Source: Monosporascus cannonballus
Taxonomy: Eukaryota > Ascomycota > Sordariomycetes > Xylariales
Length of the DNA stretch: 64,000 bases
Reading direction: 5' to 3'
Assembly (NCBI GenBank): GCA_004154925.1
Contig: QJNS01000158.1
Coordinates: forward strand, 118,297-182,296
The notes under the pieces are model-generated. The model saw nothing but the letters and a program-made list of their open reading frames with translations, was not told where the DNA came from and did not search any database. The number at the start of each line of letters is the position of its first letter. Position 1 is the stretch's first letter. Below, piece by piece: positions 58,933 to 64,000 of this stretch. Both the position numbers and the translations under genes were made by a program.

Positions 58933-61650
58933 ATGGAGTTTGGGCCGAGTCTATCTGCATATGCAGCCCCTAGCATCTACCTTCGAGCGCGCAAACCGCC
59001 CAAGAAGAAGAAACCCCCCAGGGACTCCACTCACCGCGGTGCGCTCCCTGTTGAAGGTAATAATAAAGGGGGAACGGACAATTATAATGATTATGATGAT
59101 GACAACAACAACAACAACAACAACAACGACATCGACAGCAACGAAAGTCATTCCAAAGCTAATAACAGCACTACTGTCGTCGACAAGAGAATCGTCAGAT
59201 CCAAAGCTCGAGACAAATTCAATCGGAGCCGTGCCAATTCACTCAAAAGCACCACAGCTTCTTTAGGTCTTTTCAGAAAGCAGCATTCCCGTCATACCAG
59301 GACATCATCTGGCACTGCAAGTTCTGGTAGTGTCCATAGTCAGCATTCAGCCGGACAACCACAACCTCCTCCTTCATCTTCATCAGTAACAGCAGCAGCA
59401 GCAGCGACAGCGACAAAAACAACGACAGCAACAAACTCGCACTGGCACTTTAGGTTTCCCCGTCTCAAATCTGACACCGCGGATGCTGCAGGTACTGCCG
59501 GTAGCCCTGCCGATCATCCTCCTCTTCCTTCGTTAAGCCGAAACCCATATCCCACATGCAAAATCTCTAATGACTCCGACTCCGATTCAATCCTCCATGA
59601 GCAACAGTATCGGCAGCCAAAGCATCAATCACAAAACAAAACGCTGACAGCAAACCCCACCACTAATAGCACTGTAGCCCACTCGCCTCTTGTCAATTCA
59701 CCTGCTGATTCAAGCGGCGCAAACGAATATAGTGGATCTCAGACCCCTATACCCGCACGTTCACCTGCTTTACACAATACAACAAACGATAATAACGCAA
59801 ATTCAAACTCCAAAGATATTAATACCGACGCCAGTGACAAGTATAAGTCCAGTCTGATACCGGCCGCATTAATCAATGCTGCATCTGCATCTGCATCTAC
59901 GTCCGCATCCGCACCTCTTGTTGAACGTTCCACAGCCGCAACCGAGAGGCCGCCGACGTCTTCGGCCGGTGGTTCCAAACAGGACCAACCCGATCATCCC
60001 GCAGACACTCACATCTTAAACCATCACAATCCTAGTAACCAACCGAACAAGCTCCACAAACGCGACCCTCACCACCGATCGCACCAACAGAGTCCTCTGC
60101 GAAGTGCATTTGTCAGCCCTGTGAGGTCGAGAGCGAATCGGCAGCAATCGCTGAGGCTCTCAACATCGGCGTCGACAGTCTGTGATACCGACAGTGCCTC
60201 AGGACCACCTACGCCGGTAATATCAGCCGAGAGCACACACGAACATGAAGACATGGTCGCCGAGCTTACGCCACCCACCGCCCCCGCGTATATGACTACC
60301 TTCCCTCGCAACCCAAGCCTGTCGTCCGCCTCTGGGAACTCATCCAACCGTATGAGCAGGATGACCTCCAGCGAGAATCTTCCGGCACCTTCGGCCGAGG
60401 GCAGCACGTCCATGTCAGCCTCTGCGGTCTCAGTCGCCACCAAGTACCAAACGTCCAACACGAAACCGTTCGTCGTCCGCAATAACCGCACGTATATATC
60501 CGATCCTACTCTGCAATACCCCTTGCCCGTAGACCTCGCCGAGTTGCACCGGCAATCGCTTCGCACTCTCCTCCTCTTTCTGCTGTTCGGTGGCCCGGTC
60601 ACCTCACCCGCTTTCTCCAGCAAGCCGCCGACGCGGGTTCTAGAGGTGGGATGCGGTTCCGGTTTCTGGAGCATGATGTGCCACCGTTACTTCGCGCAGC
60701 ACGGACATAACAACATCTCCTTCACCGGTCTGGATATCGTGCCGCTGGCCGGCACCGGACCGGATCCGAACTCTAAACCAGACAAGGACATGAAATGGCG
60801 GTTCGTGCAGCACGACATCCGACGGACCCCGTGGCCCCTATCCGACGGCGAGTTCGATCTCATCATGGTCAAGGACATGGCATTATCGGGCGCCGTCGGT
60901 TTTCAGGCAGGCAACATGGAGGAGTTCCACCGCCTGCTGAAGCCGGGCGGCGTGCTCGAGGTATGGGAGACGGACCACACGATCCGTATGCTACGACCGC
61001 ACGCGCCCAAGGCGAATACGAGCACCGTGCCCCGTCTCGACGACTCGGACTCGGATAGCAGCGACGAAGAGGATCAGGAAGACGACGCCACGAGGCTGGG
61101 CGCCTACGTCATGACCGCCAACACGCCCCTGAGCGCGCCGCTGAATACCTTTCTGGTCGAGTACAACGGCTGGGTCACGAAGGCCCTCGAGTCGCGCGGG
61201 CTGTCGGCCGCCCCCTGCACGCTGGTCGGGCCCTGGCTACTGCAGGAGGCCGAGGACCTTATGGACGTGCGCTCCAAGCGGCTCGCGGTCCCGCTCAGCG
61301 AGGTCCGGTGGGAGCGCGAGGGCGTCGGCGGCGTCGTGACCAAGGACGGCAAGAGCTACATCGACTCGATGAAGGGCAAGGCCAAGGCGGGGGCGGACGT
61401 CAAGGGCGGTAAGCCGGCCGGCAAGACGCTCACGGCTAGCCAAGCGGCGCTGCGGAGGACGGCGCTCGAGACGGTCGTGGGACTGATTCACAGCTTCGAG
61501 CCGATCCTGCGCGAGGTAAGCGGGAAGAGCCAGGACGAGTGGGACAACTGGGCCGGCAAGATGATGAACGACATGATGCAGGAGGGCGGGACGAGCTGGG
61601 GCGAATGCCTGGAGGTCGGGGCCTGGAGCGCCCGGAAGCGGAAGAAGTGA
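58933..61650 (+). CDS. SAM-dependent methyltransferase with long disordered N terminus
   Basis: One uninterrupted exon of 905 residues. Residues 1 to about 515 are low-complexity: a basic start (RKPPKKKKPPR), a poly-Asn run coded by AAC repeats near 59,103, poly-Ala, and Ser/Thr/His-rich sequence. From about 525 a class I methyltransferase begins: motif I VLEVGCGSGFW (569-579), a beta2 segment FTGLDIVPL, then VQHDIRRTPWPLSDGEFDLIM (motif II region) and FHRLLKPGGVLEVWE (motif III region). An acidic Asp/Ser-rich loop follows, then a family-specific C terminus ending WGECLEVGAWSA and a basic RKRKK. The SAM site looks intact. Substrate unknown. G/C at third positions rises strongly in the catalytic half. 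Related to the degenerate protein at 9,483-11,529. Confidence 0.85.
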   Translation: MEFGPSLSAYAAPSIYLRARKPPKKKKPPRDSTHRGALPVEGNNKGGTDNYNDYDDDNNNNNNNNDIDSNESHSKANNSTTVVDKRIVRSKARDKFNRSRANSLKSTTASLGLFRKQHSRHTRTSSGTASSGSVHSQHSAGQPQPPPSSSSVTAAAAATATKTTTATNSHWHFRFPRLKSDTADAAGTAGSPADHPPLPSLSRNPYPTCKISNDSDSDSILHEQQYRQPKHQSQNKTLTANPTTNSTVAHSPLVNSPADSSGANEYSGSQTPIPARSPALHNTTNDNNANSNSKDINTDASDKYKSSLIPAALINAASASASTSASAPLVERSTAATERPPTSSAGGSKQDQPDHPADTHILNHHNPSNQPNKLHKRDPHHRSHQQSPLRSAFVSPVRSRANRQQSLRLSTSASTVCDTDSASGPPTPVISAESTHEHEDMVAELTPPTAPAYMTTFPRNPSLSSASGNSSNRMSRMTSSENLPAPSAEGSTSMSASAVSVATKYQTSNTKPFVVRNNRTYISDPTLQYPLPVDLAELHRQSLRTLLLFLLFGGPVTSPAFSSKPPTRVLEVGCGSGFWSMMCHRYFAQHGHNNISFTGLDIVPLAGTGPDPNSKPDKDMKWRFVQHDIRRTPWPLSDGEFDLIMVKDMALSGAVGFQAGNMEEFHRLLKPGGVLEVWETDHTIRMLRPHAPKANTSTVPRLDDSDSDSSDEEDQEDDATRLGAYVMTANTPLSAPLNTFLVEYNGWVTKALESRGLSAAPCTLVGPWLLQEAEDLMDVRSKRLAVPLSEVRWEREGVGGVVTKDGKSYIDSMKGKAKAGADVKGGKPAGKTLTASQAALRRTALETVVGLIHSFEPILREVSGKSQDEWDNWAGKMMNDMMQEGGTSWGECLEVGAWSARKRKK

Positions 61651-61928
61651 GGTGAGACGGGAGCCTTTGTGTGCTACGTGTGCGTTGTCTCGGAGCGAAA
61701 ATGAGATGATGGATGGCACTGGATTTCAGCTGTTTGGTCCGTAGTGGGATCTACACGACCTACATACAGAAAAGGGGGCGCGGTCTCGGCCGTCGATTGG
61801 CCGGGGAGTTGTTTGTTCAGATCCGCCTAGTACGTCGATGGCTCCTGTGGGGAACGTCGAATAGCCCCCCAAAATCAACCCTCTACCACATACATGCACG
61901 CAGGCCCACATTCCAACTCTCATCCCTT

Positions 61929-63030
61929 TCACGCTCCGTCGTATCTCTTCCTCAACGTTCGATATCTTTTGAGATAGTACCTTATACCCCCCACGCACGT
62001 GTCAGTATCTTTGTTCAGCAGTTTGGGCAAACCGGTTGGAATTTTTTGGGGACATGACGAGGCCAAAACTTGATATCAAAATAGACGTTTTTTTTCCCCA
62101 AAATGTATACCCGTTGAGTGAGTGCATTGCAGTTTAGGGATTAGACTGGGCTGGACTGGACCGGACTGGGCTTCCCCGTGGCGGTCCTCCTTTATGTAGT
62201 TCAACAGGGTGATGAAGCCGGAAACCCAGCTACCAGAGAACGTTGTCTCGTAGATGAATGATGAATGACGAAGCGGCACCTCGGACTTCCGGCCCGGGAC
62301 TGAAAGTCCGTCCACGCCGCCTAAATTCCGGCGGCGTGATCTGGGCGGCGGCTTCAAGGCAGCGACTATGGCTCGGTTTCGGCCGTGTACTTACAGCGCT
62401 TCGATCTCTTGATAAGGAGGACCCGCGTCAGTTTTTCAACTATGTCATGCCATCCATGCCATATACGTTACAAGTAGCTTCCCCCCCCCCCCCCCAAAAA
62501 AAAAAAAATCCTCGACCACCCGCCGCCAGGGATGGTCCGTAGTTCTCAGGGGGGAGGAGAAGAAGGAAAGGGTAGGAGGAAGAATTTGGGGGCCGGGGGA
62601 GCTCCCCCTTCTTCACGAACTCGGCACGCGCGATCCCCCTCCGCACGTCCCCCTCGTCCTGCAGGTGCGCGTTTGCCATGAAGGCCCGGTGCAGCCGCGG
62701 CCGGAAGTACGAGAACCCCTGCGGGTAGTCCTTGCCGAGGTGGAGCAGCTCTGCTTCGCGGCGCGTGCGCATGTCGAGTTAGTCCGGTCCCCAAGAAAAA
62801 GAAACAAAAGAAACAAAAGAAACAAAAGAAACAAAAGCCGCTGATGATCAGGAAAAAAAGAAACGATTGTACGGGAACCGGGATGGGGGAAGGGCAGGAG
62901 GGGGTGTATGTGTTGCGTAGCTATGTATGTTGGTAGGTGGGTAAGTAGGTAGGCAATAGAGAGATGGAGGGAGCGCACCTTTGTAGATGGCGATCACCTG
63001 GCTTCTTAGCTCTGGGTTCGGAGTTGGCAT
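61929..63030 (-). CDS. LYRM5: LYR-motif protein, ETFRF1/LYRM5 type
   Basis: Four minus-strand exons are needed: 63,030-62,979; 62,750-62,607; a 13-nt microexon 62,407-62,395; and 61,980-61,929, giving 86 residues, the usual size. The joined protein reads IYKELLHLGKDYPQGFSYFR, RLHRAFMANAHLQDE, IARAEFVKKEIEAL and YYLKRYRTLRKRYDGA, closely following ETFRF1/LYRM5. In human cells ETFRF1 binds electron-transfer flavoprotein and removes its FAD, slowing fatty-acid oxidation; LYR proteins work in mitochondria with acyl carrier protein. The LYR tripeptide reads IYK here. The boundary after exon 2 begins GGGAGC instead of GT; a true GTGAGC misread in the G-run is one explanation. Introns hold a poly-C/poly-A pair and an AAAAGAAAC repeat. 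Exon 1's donor GTGCGC is weak. Confidence 0.85.
62481..62508. repeat. C15-A13 homopolymer pair in an intron
   Basis: Fifteen C (62,481-62,495) run straight into thirteen A (62,496-62,508) inside intron 2 of the LYR-motif gene, so the transcript would carry U13-G15. It repeats, on a smaller scale, the homopolymer arrangement in the DUF3455 intron. Confidence 0.85.
62793..62838. repeat. AAAAGAAAC minisatellite
   Basis: About four to five copies of a 9-bp unit AAAAGAAAC lie in intron 1 of the LYR-motif gene; the transcribed strand is a polypyrimidine run upstream of the acceptor. Confidence 0.8.
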
Positions 63031-63519
63031 CTTTTAGGCCATTGGGATACGGGTCTGCCTCCTGTGGTGTTCCCTCTATTTCCTATATGGAGTAGGACTC
63101 CGGTGGTGATATGAGACAGATCTTGTGAGGACGGAGAGCTACGACGGTGGTGGTGATGTATTTGTCCGGCCGGCTGGATGGATACCTGCGTTCCAAGTGA
63201 CGCCCATAAATCGAGGCATCCACCCGCCACGAGGAGGGGAGGGTGTGCGGGTCTAGATAAAGTTATTACTCTATTACTGTAAGGGGAATGTCGGAGACTC
63301 CGCTTGCCCGGCCCCCCAAAAACCAACACGCACTCATTCGCGGCCCGGGGGAAACTAGCGAAGCTACCGAGACCGACTTTAACTCACCCGCAACTATTAT
63401 TCACTTGCCTCATAACTAACTCTAATAAAGGACCCGGGTTTTGCTTTCCTGTTTATTGCGTGAGTGTATGTAGCATACGACGAACTGTCGGGGTACGAAG
63501 TGCGAATCGGGTCCGCAAC
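63031..63519. promoter_or_regulatory. Shared divergent upstream region (LYRM5 / thioesterase)
   Basis: The 489 bp between the two start codons must serve both genes. No clear TATA box or known factor site can be assigned with confidence; GGTGGTGATG-type repeats occur at about 63,090-63,160. Confidence 0.5.
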
Positions 63520-63942
63520 ATGTCTCCGCGCGCGCGAATACGGCCCCTCCTCCTCAACCACCCCCCGGCGGCCCTGCCGAACGTCGGGGCACCGCGCACC
63601 GTCGCCGTTCCGGGATGTCTCTCGTCGTCTTCACGCCACCACCAGCAACAGCGCAGGCCTCCCCGGCCCCCGCCGTCCTGCAGACACTACTCGACCTCGC
63701 AGCATTCATCATCGCAGCCGCCTCCACCTCCCCCTCCGCGGTGGCTCTCGGACCTCACGGCGCGCCTGGGGAAATGCATCATGTTCGGGTGCGGCCCCGC
63801 CCAGGTGGCGCGAGCCTCGGGCGTGCTGCGGGCCCTGGCGACCGAGTGGCGCGCGCTGGTCGCCGGCAGCGAGGGCTTCCTGACGGGTGGGCGGCGGGGG
63901 CTGGAGGGCCAGCAGGTCGTGTGGGGGGAGCAGGATAGCTTT
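63520..63942 (+). CDS. Thioesterase-like (hotdog) protein, first exon only
   Basis: From ATG at 63,520 a 141-codon frame stays open to a GTAGGT donor at 63,943, and the gene continues past the window. The start MSPRARIRPLLL is arginine-rich without acidic residues, like a mitochondrial targeting peptide. A Ser/Gln/Pro-rich linker follows. The last 70 residues (PRWLSDLTARLGKCIMFGC, VLRALATEWRALVAGSEGFL, GLEGQQVVWGEQDSF) match the entry segment of a fungal family of 4HBT/hotdog thioesterase-like proteins, in which V-W-G-E-M-D-S-F is followed by a His-Val-Asn-Asn motif expected in the next exon. Substrate unknown. The frame is easily missed because it has no stop in the window and two other frames are also open. 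Confidence 0.72.
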
Positions 63943-63961
63943 GTAGGTTCCGACGTTCTCT

Positions 63962-63964
<3 letters not shown>

Positions 63965-64000
<36 letters not shown>
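63965..64000. repeat. Poly-T run at the window edge
   Basis: Thirty-six T run to the last base, inside the first intron of the thioesterase-like gene. True length unknown; it may mark an assembly break. Confidence 0.8.

Overview
This window is fungal nuclear DNA, almost certainly from a filamentous ascomycete and most likely a Sordariomycete. Evidence: short introns (mostly about 55-100 bp) with GTAAGT-type donors and CTAAC/CTGAC-like branch points; fungus-specific families (AzgA purine transporter, DUF3455 secreted protein, Gfd2/YDR514C-like protein, Cdc12-type septin, BCS1-like ATPase with a charged insertion); and two AT-rich tracts whose degraded reading frames carry stops explained by C-to-T or G-to-A change, the mark of repeat-induced point mutation (RIP). 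The species cannot be told from the sequence alone. No rRNA, convincing tRNA, CRISPR or bacterial-type operon was seen.

Layout. 1-8,720 is an AT-rich, RIP-like tract holding a decayed Ty3/gypsy chromovirus (protease, reverse transcriptase, RNase H, integrase, chromodomain in order), a 36-bp tandem repeat, a fold-back repeat at its edge and, unexpectedly, a mutated histone H3-fold relic at 1,939-2,262 whose loop 1 has CENP-A length. 9,483-44,004 is gene-bearing: methyltransferase-like protein, Gfd2-like protein, AzgA, UCHL5/Uch37 deubiquitinase, DUF3455 secreted protein, CASP/Coy1 and Vps3 from a shared divergent promoter, a small single-pass membrane protein, a BCS1-like AAA ATPase and PWP2. 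44,740-48,480 is a second AT-rich block containing a diverged 1.1-kb tandem duplication. 49,754-63,942 carries septin Cdc12, a possible 35-residue two-exon gene, the deadenylase Ccr4, a second methyltransferase, an ETFRF1/LYRM5 LYR protein and, divergent from it, the first exon of a thioesterase-like protein that runs off the window.

How the genes relate. Most are housekeeping genes with no pathway link. Two divergent pairs are functionally suggestive: CASP/Coy1 with Vps3 (Golgi and endosome trafficking) and LYRM5 with a probably mitochondrial thioesterase-like protein (acyl-CoA and electron-transfer-flavoprotein metabolism). The two methyltransferase-like proteins look like diverged members of one family, one with a degraded SAM-binding motif.

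Gene models were spliced by hand and checked for reading-frame closure across every exon junction; exon coordinates are in the entries. The most unusual items are the RIP-mutated H3/CenH3-like relic, the spliced 35-residue ORF, the non-GT intron boundary in the LYR gene, and very long G/C homopolymers lying inside introns.
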